A stretch of DNA of 5,031 nucleotides, taken from Phycisphaerales bacterium (lineage in GTDB: Bacteria > Planctomycetota > Phycisphaerae > Phycisphaerales > SM1A02). Shown piece after piece: positions 1 to 5,031 of this stretch (position 1 is its first letter; each line of letters starts with the position of its first letter). The notes beneath the pieces are model-generated. The model was not told the origin of the DNA. It was given only the letters and a program-made list of their open reading frames with translations, and did not search any database. The stretch lies in contig JASMLY010000042.1 in assembly GCA_030748455.1 (NCBI GenBank), positions 1 to 5,031 of the forward strand, written 5' to 3'. Both the position numbers and the translations under genes were made by a program.

Positions 1-480
1 AACGAGCATTGTAATTGCAGCCCCAGCATTTCCAGCACCAAAAATACCAAGTGCCAAACCCTGCGACCGCTTTGGAAACCAACTTGATGTGTACGCAATT
101 CCTACAGCAAAACTAGAACCAGCAAATCCAAAACCAAAACTAGCAAAGAAAAACTGCCAAAATGAACTGCAGTAACTCACTAAAAACATTGGAATCGCAA
201 CAAACATAAGAAGTAAACTAAAAACAATTCGCCCACCCCACTTATCTGTTGCTATTCCAAATGGAAGTCGAAAAATGGCGCCTGATAAAACAGGAATACC
301 AATTAGCCAACCCATTTCTTGTGGTCCCCAACTGAATACACCGTTATCAACAAGAAAAGTAACAAGAACACCGTTGAGCATCCACCCAGCAAAACACCAA
401 GTAAACGCGATGGTATTGATGGAGAGTATCCACCAAGCTCGGCGTTTCTCAAATGTCAAGCTATCGTTACTGTTATCCAC
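1..480 (-). CDS. narK: NarK-family nitrate/nitrite transporter (MFS), N-terminal 160 residues; 3' end beyond window
   Basis: Inner-membrane major facilitator of the nitrate/nitrite porter (NNP) family, feeding nitrate to the reductase and/or exporting nitrite. The frame is open to the window edge. It starts at a GTG (478-480) with AGAGGA at 488-493, 7 bp upstream; the in-frame stop at 520-522 limits any longer start. The visible part has alternating hydrophobic helices from about residue 15. GAIFRLPFG around residue 67-75 places Arg71 where E. coli NarK has its substrate-binding Arg89. The MFS loop motif GIATDKWGGR follows at about 75-84. The glycine-rich NNP signature GIFGAGNAGAA lies near residue 145-155. 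GAGNAG, rather than the GLGNMG of E. coli NarK, and the neighbouring SSFAVGIAYTSSWFP stretch look more like type I NarK (proton-linked nitrate uptake) than type II antiporters; that subtype is an inference. It lies 57 bp after narI on the same strand, so it is probably the next gene of the operon. About two thirds of the protein is missing from the window. Confidence 0.93.
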   Translation of the reverse strand, partial: MDNSNDSLTFEKRRAWWILSINTIAFTWCFAGWMLNGVLVTFLVDNGVFSWGPQEMGWLIGIPVLSGAIFRLPFGIATDKWGGRIVFSLLLMFVAIPMFLVSYCSSFWQFFFASFGFGFAGSSFAVGIAYTSSWFPKRSQGLALGIFGAGNAGAAITMLV

Positions 481-487
481 TATCAGG

Positions 488-493
488 TCCTCT
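488..493 (-). promoter_or_regulatory. Ribosome binding site of narK
   Basis: AGAGGA on the minus strand sits 7 bp before a GTG codon. There is no in-frame ATG between the upstream stop (520-522) and this point, so this site decides the non-ATG start of narK. The site partly overlaps a tiny 4-bp inverted repeat (CTCT/AGAG), which is too short to claim as a regulatory hairpin. Confidence 0.65.
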
Positions 494-537
494 ACTAAGA
501 GTTTTTTGAATTTATTTTCTTACTCGTCGTAACGTAT

Positions 538-2346
538 TTAGTTTGAAGGGAGAATTTCTTCCATAACGTAGTGCACGATTGCCCATCGATCTTCGACAGG
601 CATCCCACTAAATGACATCATCAATTCTGAACCACCTGCCCCTCCAGGGATTCCGGCTGTGATTCGCATGAAGATGTCTTCAGGGCTACTACCAAGTTTG
701 AGTTCGCCATTTGCCAAGTTTGCTGCGTTGATGATTTGATACACCTCTGGTGAAGTTTCTCGCCAACTGTAACTCACCTGATCACCATCACCTGCACCAG
801 TAGCACCGTGGCAAGAAGCACAATTCGTTGCATAGAGCTCTGCCCCTCTTGAAACACTCGCCTGTGTCACTTCAGGAGCTTCAGGAACAGTGATCGACTT
901 GCCTGGTTGAGGCCCTTCTGCTCTGAAATCGTTGAGAACATCAACTAAGGAAACAATCTGAGCAACCGTAAGGTCTGGGAAGGCAGGCATGCCAGAGCCT
1001 TCAAGGCCTTCAGCGATCACCCGAAAGAGATCGTCATCAGAAGCGATGCCGTTATCCGTAGAGACAAAGTGGTACGTTGCATTTTGTGTCTCGTTTGAGA
1101 CGAGATTCCGAGGTAGTGCATCGAATGTAGGCGAATCCATCCCCACGCCATCGCCATACCCATCTTCTCCGTGACATCGCGCGCATTGGCTGATATACAG
1201 TGGATACCCAGCAAGGACATCACCCTCAGGAGTTGCAACTGTTGCTGGAACATTTGAGGCTGTCGCTGAATTTGGAGACCCAAGCAAACCTCCCGAGATT
1301 AAAAATCCAATCGCAACAATTCCAAGACCGTAGACCAACCATGACTTATCACTACGCAGTGCAAACTCCCATCTTCGTTGGAACCGAAACTTTTGGGTGC
1401 GAACAGATTGAGGCACACGAACAAAATAGTTCACTGGGAAAGTCCAGAAGTGAACGAGTTTTGTAAAGGGGAAATATGCAAAGAACACAAGAGCAAGGAA
1501 TACGTGTAGTTTCGTGAGGAAACTTGCAGATTCCATTAGTTCTGGTTGTGGAGTGAGCGTCCACAAACTTGCAGTCCATGAAGATGCTGTGTACGCGATG
1601 CCAAAGATTTTGTCAACGAGCACTTGGTACAGTGCGATGCCAACGATTGCAATGAGGAAACACTGAATGATGTAGTCTTCAGGACGACTCATCGCACGAA
1701 CTTCAGGAATTCGGATTCGTCTCATCAAAGCCATGAATGACCCAATCAGTACCAGTACACCCCCAAGCAGTGCGCTCCAAAAGAAGAAATCAACAGCTGC
1801 GCGTGATCCCATCACACCACCGATCAATCCTACAACGTGACCAGCAAGAAGTAATACAAGACCCCAGTGGAACATTGTCGAGGCAACACCAAGGAGTTGC
1901 CTTCCAAACAAACCACTCGCTCTTGTACTCCATGAATATGGTCGTGTAGCCATCCTGATGATGGGGACTACGAAGAACAATACGATACAAAGGTAAGGGA
2001 ATACTCCCCATAAGAAATTGTTCATGGCTGTTTTTGCTCCTGCGTCGGCGTAACTTTTTGGTCCTTCTGCTCCACTTCGGTGCAATTGGACCATTGATTG
2101 GGTTGAGGTTTCTGTGGTTTCATTTGCAGGTACTGCAACAGTCACTGCTTCACTTGTTTGTGTTGGTGTTTTCGTCGTAAATGTTGGCGGCGGTGGAACA
2201 GAGACTTCAGTTGCTGATGCAACATGGCTGCTTCCTGTTTCATGCGAAGGTCCCTGTGCGACATATCGAACGAGGAACCAAGACATGACCGAGACGATGA
2301 TGAGCGAGACGAAAAAAGTCGTTGTTTCTGCTTTTGTGGCTTTCAA
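538..2346 (-). CDS. narI: NarI-diheme cytochrome c fusion: nitrate reductase gamma subunit with C-terminal cytochrome c domains
   Basis: Membrane subunit linking the quinone pool and/or periplasmic cytochromes to NarGH. At 602 residues it is far longer than usual NarI (about 225-240). Layout: N-terminal helix about 10-28; Pro/Thr-rich linker about 45-85; canonical NarI core about 109-310 with five helices; basic cytoplasmic stretch about 310-334; another helix about 336-356; two class I cytochrome c domains about 378-475 and 497-600. His160 and His170 (TMFHWGLVLLLAGH) and His281 and His299 (KLHVF, KLVHFW) match E. coli His56, His66, His187 and His205, the ligands of the two b haems. The c-haem sites are CARCH (388-392) and CASCH (509-513), with Met453 (GSGMPAFPD) and Met582 (SGMPVEDRW) as likely axial ligands. 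The start is a TTG overlapping the narJ stop, chosen because AGAGGT lies 6 bp upstream and the next ATG (residue 21) falls inside the first helix. Core identity is certain; the electron partner is not known. Confidence 0.95.
   Translation of the reverse strand: MKATKAETTTFFVSLIIVSVMSWFLVRYVAQGPSHETGSSHVASATEVSVPPPPTFTTKTPTQTSEAVTVAVPANETTETSTQSMVQLHRSGAEGPKSYADAGAKTAMNNFLWGVFPYLCIVLFFVVPIIRMATRPYSWSTRASGLFGRQLLGVASTMFHWGLVLLLAGHVVGLIGGVMGSRAAVDFFFWSALLGGVLVLIGSFMALMRRIRIPEVRAMSRPEDYIIQCFLIAIVGIALYQVLVDKIFGIAYTASSWTASLWTLTPQPELMESASFLTKLHVFLALVFFAYFPFTKLVHFWTFPVNYFVRVPQSVRTQKFRFQRRWEFALRSDKSWLVYGLGIVAIGFLISGGLLGSPNSATASNVPATVATPEGDVLAGYPLYISQCARCHGEDGYGDGVGMDSPTFDALPRNLVSNETQNATYHFVSTDNGIASDDDLFRVIAEGLEGSGMPAFPDLTVAQIVSLVDVLNDFRAEGPQPGKSITVPEAPEVTQASVSRGAELYATNCASCHGATGAGDGDQVSYSWRETSPEVYQIINAANLANGELKLGSSPEDIFMRITAGIPGGAGGSELMMSFSGMPVEDRWAIVHYVMEEILPSN
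541..1215 (-). other. Diheme cytochrome c module of the NarI fusion
   Basis: Domain-level entry for residues about 378-602 of the fusion. Two tandem class I c-type units are visible. Unit 1 has CARCH at 1171-1185 and its Met ligand candidate 61 residues after the haem-binding His. Unit 2 has CASCH at 808-822 and its Met candidate 69 residues after the His. Both begin with the usual G-x-x-LY-x-x-x-C pattern (GYPLYISQC, GAELYATNC) and end with the expected C-terminal helix (AQIVSLVDVLNDF; DRWAIVHYVMEEI). They are joined by a Pro-rich linker (about 478-492). c haems are attached outside the cytoplasmic membrane, so this module should face the periplasm, as the preceding helix predicts. Confidence 0.92.
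2023..2346 (-). other. N-terminal extension of NarI: extra membrane helix and Pro/Thr-rich linker
   Basis: Residues 1-108 of the fusion precede the point (MNNFLWGVFPY) where ordinary NarI proteins begin. Lys2 and Lys5 followed by a hydrophobic run from Phe11 to Val26 form a signal-anchor-like helix with no lipobox cysteine. Residues 31-108 are rich in Thr, Ser, Pro, Val and Glu (for example PPPPTFTTKTPTQT) and look disordered. E. coli NarI has its N-terminus in the periplasm, so an N-in helix followed by a periplasmic linker fits the known topology. Cleavage as a signal peptide near residue 30 cannot be excluded. I recognise no known domain in it. Confidence 0.75.
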
Positions 2347-3029
2347 GGTCGTACCTCTGGCATATTGAAATCTTTCAAGGATTTAGCTGGTTTACTTTCA
2401 CTGAGCACATTCAAAGAAACTTTACCTGTTTTCTCATCAGGTGATTTCCACATAGGAACATCACCCATTTGTTGAAGATCTTCTGTGGCAATCCGTTCTA
2501 TCGCTGGGATCAACAATCCGTAGACGCTTCCGAACTTATCAAAACCCTTCGCAAGCGGAGGTAGGCCAGGCAAGAGGTACAACTCAATGAGTCGCCTCCG
2601 TAAACCAAGCGTGTCTTCTTTTGCGCCTTCAAGACTGATTGCCAAGAAATTTAACATCACAGGCAAGAAATCTGGCAATTCAATGTTGCCTAGCTCAAAC
2701 CCAAAATGTTCGTACATACCAATAAGATCAAGCATGAAAGAATTTCTTGGTGATGTACTGATACCACTACATGTTGAAGGTTCCTCAAACATGTGTGCTC
2801 CAAGGTAGAGTGGGCACGGAGGTGACAGTTCAAGTGTTGAGACATATTCATGCGAGCAGTCTGCACTATCAGCTTCAACAAATCGATCGATTTGTTCTGA
2901 AACGTAGGGCAATTCTTTGCGAACTTGCGTTCTCAATGCCTCTGTTACTGCTCCATCTCGCATCGATGGATTAACAAACATCTCTTCGATCAAGCGGTAT
3001 GCTGCAGCGATGTCACGGTTGGAGGACAT
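2343..3029 (-). CDS. narJ: Nitrate reductase assembly chaperone NarJ (TorD/DmsD-like family)
   Basis: Cytoplasmic private chaperone that binds NarG and helps insert the molybdenum cofactor and complete NarGHI assembly; it is not part of the final enzyme. The 228-residue length suits the family (E. coli NarJ is about 236). Visible family marks are the all-helical composition, EYVSTLELSPPCPLYLGAHMF (about 61-81, in the position of the conserved NarJ Y-V-x-x-F-D/SLYL segment), a following RNSFMLDLIGMYEHFGFEL helix, and ELPDFLPVMLNFLA (about 117-130), the acidic-LP-x-x-L motif typical of these chaperones. It has three cysteines (58, 72, 87) but no metal-binding pattern. The C-terminal tail (about 195-228) is Lys/Ser-rich and probably flexible. 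The ATG is 3 bp after the narH stop, with GGAAG at 3037-3041 as a modest ribosome binding site. Its end overlaps narI by 4 bp. Position between narH and narI matches the classic narGHJI order. Confidence 0.94.
   Translation of the reverse strand: MSSNRDIAAAYRLIEEMFVNPSMRDGAVTEALRTQVRKELPYVSEQIDRFVEADSADCSHEYVSTLELSPPCPLYLGAHMFEEPSTCSGISTSPRNSFMLDLIGMYEHFGFELGNIELPDFLPVMLNFLAISLEGAKEDTLGLRRRLIELYLLPGLPPLAKGFDKFGSVYGLLIPAIERIATEDLQQMGDVPMWKSPDEKTGKVSLNVLSESKPAKSLKDFNMPEVRP
2353..2358 (-). promoter_or_regulatory. Ribosome binding site of narI (supports TTG start)
   Basis: AGAGGT within the last codons of narJ, 6 bp before the TTG at 2344-2346. It is the strongest Shine-Dalgarno match near the junction. 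Together with the TTGA stop/start overlap it indicates translational coupling of narI to narJ. Confidence 0.7.
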
Positions 3030-3032
3030 AAA

Positions 3033-4574
3033 TTAGCTTCCAACCTCTTCCCGATTTCCATGGAATTCCACACTTCGCTCTGGCATACTTCCTGGAGTCA
3101 TTTCACTGAAACCAGCATACCCTCGTTCAATATATGGAGCGTTGTCAGTTCGTTCGCGGCGTGTTGTTGGAACAACAAATCGCTCGTGATAATGTGCAAG
3201 TGACAGAAGCCGATGCATGTGTTTTGCTTCTTTTTCTGTCAATCCAACCGTCTCAAGTATCGCGAGATCTGCTTCACCCTCAACACGAAGACTTCTTCGA
3301 TATCCACGAACTGCAAGTTGACGAAGCAATGCTGTTTCAACATAACTGTCTTCTCCACATGAGAACATCTGGGACAAAAACTTGATTGGTAATCGGAACT
3401 CATCAAGATCTGGAAGGACAGTTTTACCTCCGACCATAGCAAGTGAATCTGAACCATCAGCCTTCGTTTTTACTGGGCTTTCTGGTGGAATATAGAAAAG
3501 TGCTGGTAGCGTTCTGAACTCTGGGTGAAGCGGTAAAGCAATTTCCCAATCTTTTACCATTTTATACACTGGTGAACGCTGGCATGCTTCGAGCCATGCA
3601 TCACTAATTCCGGCTTCTTTTGCAGCAGCGATGACTTCTGGATCGTGTGGATCGAGAATCAAATCACGCTGCGCGTCGACGAGTTCCTTTTCTGGAAGGT
3701 TCGCAATTTCTGCAACACGGTCCATATCGTAAAGCAGTGGCCCCATATATCGAATGCGACCGGGGCAACTGTGGAAACACGCAGGTGGTTGCCCAGCCTC
3801 AAGGCGAGGATAACACAAGAGGCATTTTTCCATTTTGCCAGTTTTCCAGTTGTAATACGGCTTCTTATACGGACAAGATGAAACACAATAGCGCCACGCT
3901 CTGCAACGATGTTGGTCGATCAACACAACGCCGTCCTCTTCACGTTTGTACCCAGCACCAGAAGGGCACGCTGCAACACAACATGGGTTCATACAGTGAT
4001 TACATATTCTCGGGAGATACATAATGAAGGAATCGCGGAACTTGAGGAGTGCATCACGCTCAGAATCGCTCATGCCCTCGAAGTTACTATCCATCGCACC
4101 GGTACCATCTACTGTCGCGCCCGCACCATTATCCTCCCAGTTCACTGCGTATTCGATTGCGATATCTTCTTCGCCAGTGATCATAGATTTTGGTCGTGCA
4201 ACTGGTTGCGAATGTTTTGTTGGTTGGGTTGAATGCAAGTCTTCGTAGGTAAAGGTAAAAGGACCTTTCCCGTAATAATCTTCCATTTGTGGCATGACAG
4301 GGTTGTAGAACAAGTTCATCATCGTCCAGAACCGTGAACCGATTTTTAGCGTCGGTCCATGCTTTGTAGATTGACTCCAACCGCCCTTGTACTTTTCCTG
4401 GTTTTCCCACTGCTTTGGATAACCAATTCCGGGCTTTGTTTCAACGTTGTTCCAGAACATGTATTCCGCACCTTCTCGGTTCGTCCACACATTCTTACAC
4501 GCAACTGTACATGTGTTGCATCCAAGACATTTGTCGAGGTTGAACACCATTCCCATTTGTTGTTTGACCAGCAT
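3033..4574 (-). CDS. narH: Respiratory nitrate reductase beta subunit NarH (four Fe-S cluster protein)
   Basis: Electron-transfer subunit carrying electrons between NarI haem b and NarG. Complete at 513 residues, close to E. coli NarH (512). Four cysteine groups are visible: C16/C19/C22/C26 (CLGCNTCTVAC), C191/C194/C199/C203, C224/C230/C234, and C251/C254/C266/C270. In the third group Trp227 replaces a cysteine (CRAWRYC), the hallmark of the [3Fe-4S] cluster in NarH and related NxrB proteins; the others should bind [4Fe-4S] clusters. Further family segments are YMFWNNVETKPG and YPKQWENQEKYKGGW near the N-terminus, ARPKSMITGE (about 127-136), GRIRYMGPLLYDMD (about 272-285) and HYHERFVVPT (about 461-470). 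There is an extra cysteine at 198 beside C199 where E. coli has Ala. There is no signal peptide, as expected for a subunit that follows NarG's location. The ATG has AGGAGA 8 bp upstream. It lies 70 bp after narG and 3 bp before narJ. Confidence 0.98.
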   Translation of the reverse strand: MLVKQQMGMVFNLDKCLGCNTCTVACKNVWTNREGAEYMFWNNVETKPGIGYPKQWENQEKYKGGWSQSTKHGPTLKIGSRFWTMMNLFYNPVMPQMEDYYGKGPFTFTYEDLHSTQPTKHSQPVARPKSMITGEEDIAIEYAVNWEDNGAGATVDGTGAMDSNFEGMSDSERDALLKFRDSFIMYLPRICNHCMNPCCVAACPSGAGYKREEDGVVLIDQHRCRAWRYCVSSCPYKKPYYNWKTGKMEKCLLCYPRLEAGQPPACFHSCPGRIRYMGPLLYDMDRVAEIANLPEKELVDAQRDLILDPHDPEVIAAAKEAGISDAWLEACQRSPVYKMVKDWEIALPLHPEFRTLPALFYIPPESPVKTKADGSDSLAMVGGKTVLPDLDEFRLPIKFLSQMFSCGEDSYVETALLRQLAVRGYRRSLRVEGEADLAILETVGLTEKEAKHMHRLLSLAHYHERFVVPTTRRERTDNAPYIERGYAGFSEMTPGSMPERSVEFHGNREEVGS

Positions 4575-4644
4575 TAGGCAGGTCTCCTATCTTTTGTTAC
4601 AAACTTAAATACCATCGTGAGTTTCATATCTTTTACAAATCGCA
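4575..4644 (-). repeat. narG-narH intergenic gap with an imperfect direct repeat
   Basis: This AT-rich 70-bp gap contains two near copies of one element, given in plus-strand letters: TATCTTTTACAAA at 4627-4639 and TATCTTTTGTTACAAA at 4588-4603. They differ by a 3-base insertion and start 39 bp apart. The copy nearer narH abuts its ribosome binding site. No convincing -35/-10 pair, terminator hairpin or FNR-like palindrome is visible. The repeat may be chance in AT-rich sequence. Confidence 0.4.
4583..4588 (-). promoter_or_regulatory. Ribosome binding site of narH
   Basis: AGGAGA, 8 bp before the narH ATG at 4572-4574. A strong match that fixes the start; the encoded N-terminus (MLVKQQMGMVFNLDKC) also begins at the usual distance from the first cysteine group. 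Confidence 0.75.
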
Positions 4645-5031
4645 TTACGCATTCGGCACGAGGTTCGCGTCCTTATCTTGGTACAGAACCTTCTTTGGAC
4701 CAGATGCAAGAGGCATTTTTCTAATCAAAACTGCGCAGTCTCGCTCGGATGGACTTGGACCCTGATAGTTCAAGAAATACGTCCAGTTTGCGTACCCACC
4801 CATCATGCATGCAGGATTCATCATGACTCGTGTTGGTGCGTTGTTGTTACCACCGCGAAGGTCACTCTTTCCACGTTTACGAGCAAGTGGAGAGAATGGA
4901 ACGCCTACATGCCGTTCTGATGAGTGGTACATGATGACTGATTCGCGAGGGATCGTTCCACTAAGAACCGCACGAACGTTGCAAATACCATTTTCGTTGT
5001 ACACCTCAACCCAATCGTTATCTTTCACATT
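4645..5031 (-). CDS. narG: Respiratory nitrate reductase alpha subunit NarG, C-terminal 128 residues; 5' part beyond window
   Basis: Catalytic Mo-bis-MGD subunit that reduces nitrate to nitrite. Only the C-terminal end is present; the frame is open through the right edge, so no start is called. The fragment opens with DNDWVEVYNENG, matching the DNDWIEVFNSNG strand of the molybdopterin dinucleotide-binding domain in E. coli NarG. It continues with RAVLSGTIPRESVIMYHSSER, RGGNNNAPTRVMMNP, MMGGYANWTYFLNYQGP and ERDCAVLIRKM, each aligning by eye with conserved NarG C-terminal segments (for example MIGGYAHLAYGFNYYG and RDEFVVVRKM). The tail ends NLVPNA before a TAA stop. The Met/Ala-for-Ile/His differences in the MMGGYANW segment show it is a divergent NarG. 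The catalytic Asp, the FS0 cluster and any twin-arginine leader are outside the window, so active-site chemistry and the side of the membrane cannot be read. It is first in the visible gene order, followed by narH. Confidence 0.95.
   Translation of the reverse strand, partial: NVKDNDWVEVYNENGICNVRAVLSGTIPRESVIMYHSSERHVGVPFSPLARKRGKSDLRGGNNNAPTRVMMNPACMMGGYANWTYFLNYQGPSPSERDCAVLIRKMPLASGPKKVLYQDKDANLVPNA

Noticed and set aside
490..525. Possible hairpins in the narI-narK gap (CTCT/AGAG 4-bp stem; TAAGA/TCTTA 5-bp stem)
   Set aside because: Stems are too short and AT-rich to support a terminator or attenuator, and there is no following U-tract.
275..532. Plus-strand 85-residue open frame over the narK start and the narI-narK gap
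   Set aside because: Most of it is antisense to the clear NarK N-terminus; no family features and low-complexity Ser/Thr composition.
989..1949. Several 60-90 residue open frames on both strands inside narI
   Set aside because: All are shadows of the fusion gene, whose own frame contains haem ligands and membrane helices throughout.
538..2346. narI and the cytochrome c being two genes joined by a sequencing error
   Set aside because: The frame is continuous, the joining helix and basic loop give the correct topology, and no ribosome site plus start with its own signal peptide is seen before the cytochrome domains. Only raw reads could exclude an assembly artefact fully.
3380..3400. FNR-like half site (TTGAT) inside narH
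   Set aside because: The second half does not match ATCAA, and the site is deep in a coding region; no FNR palindrome is visible at any gene start in the window.
3647..4232. Two long plus-strand open frames (125 and 107 residues) antisense to narH
   Set aside because: They lie wholly opposite the conserved cysteine-rich core of narH, overlap each other in different frames, have no recognisable domain, and are explained by the codon pattern of the real gene.
4575..4644. Internal promoter for narH in the narG-narH gap
   Set aside because: The best TTGTAA and TATTTA hexamers are about 21 bp apart, outside normal spacing, and the AT-rich gap makes chance matches likely.

Overview
The whole window is read from the minus strand and holds most of a respiratory nitrate reductase operon. 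In transcription order (right to left) it carries narG (3' end only), narH, narJ, a narI that is fused to a cytochrome c module, and the 5' part of a narK-type nitrate/nitrite transporter. No RNA genes, insertion sequences, CRISPR arrays or terminators were found. The only non-coding stretches are three short gaps: 70 bp between narG and narH, 3 bp between narH and narJ, and 57 bp between narI and narK. narJ and narI overlap by 4 bp.

How the parts work together: NarG (molybdopterin catalytic subunit) and NarH (iron-sulfur electron wire) form the catalytic arm. NarJ is the assembly chaperone that loads the molybdenum cofactor. NarI is the diheme b membrane anchor. NarK moves nitrate and/or nitrite across the membrane. 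Electrons would pass between the NarI b hemes, the NarH Fe-S clusters and the NarG molybdenum centre.

The most notable item is the 602-residue NarI. Its canonical five-helix core (about residues 109-310) keeps all four haem-ligand histidines. It is preceded by an extra N-terminal membrane helix and a Pro/Thr-rich linker, and followed by a seventh helix and two CxxCH cytochrome c domains. The predicted topology puts the c haems on the periplasmic side, next to the distal b haem. This resembles the separate diheme cytochrome NarC of the Thermus narCGHJIKT cluster, but here it is part of the same polypeptide as NarI.

The organism is a bacterium (Shine-Dalgarno sites, tightly packed operon) with moderate, AT-leaning base composition. 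c-type cytochrome maturation and a periplasm or equivalent outer face are implied. The sequence alone does not let me name a phylum. NarG/NarH with a cytochrome c partner could work as a nitrate reductase or, less likely on this evidence, in the nitrite-oxidising direction. The parts of NarG that would help decide this, including its N-terminal export signal, lie outside the window.
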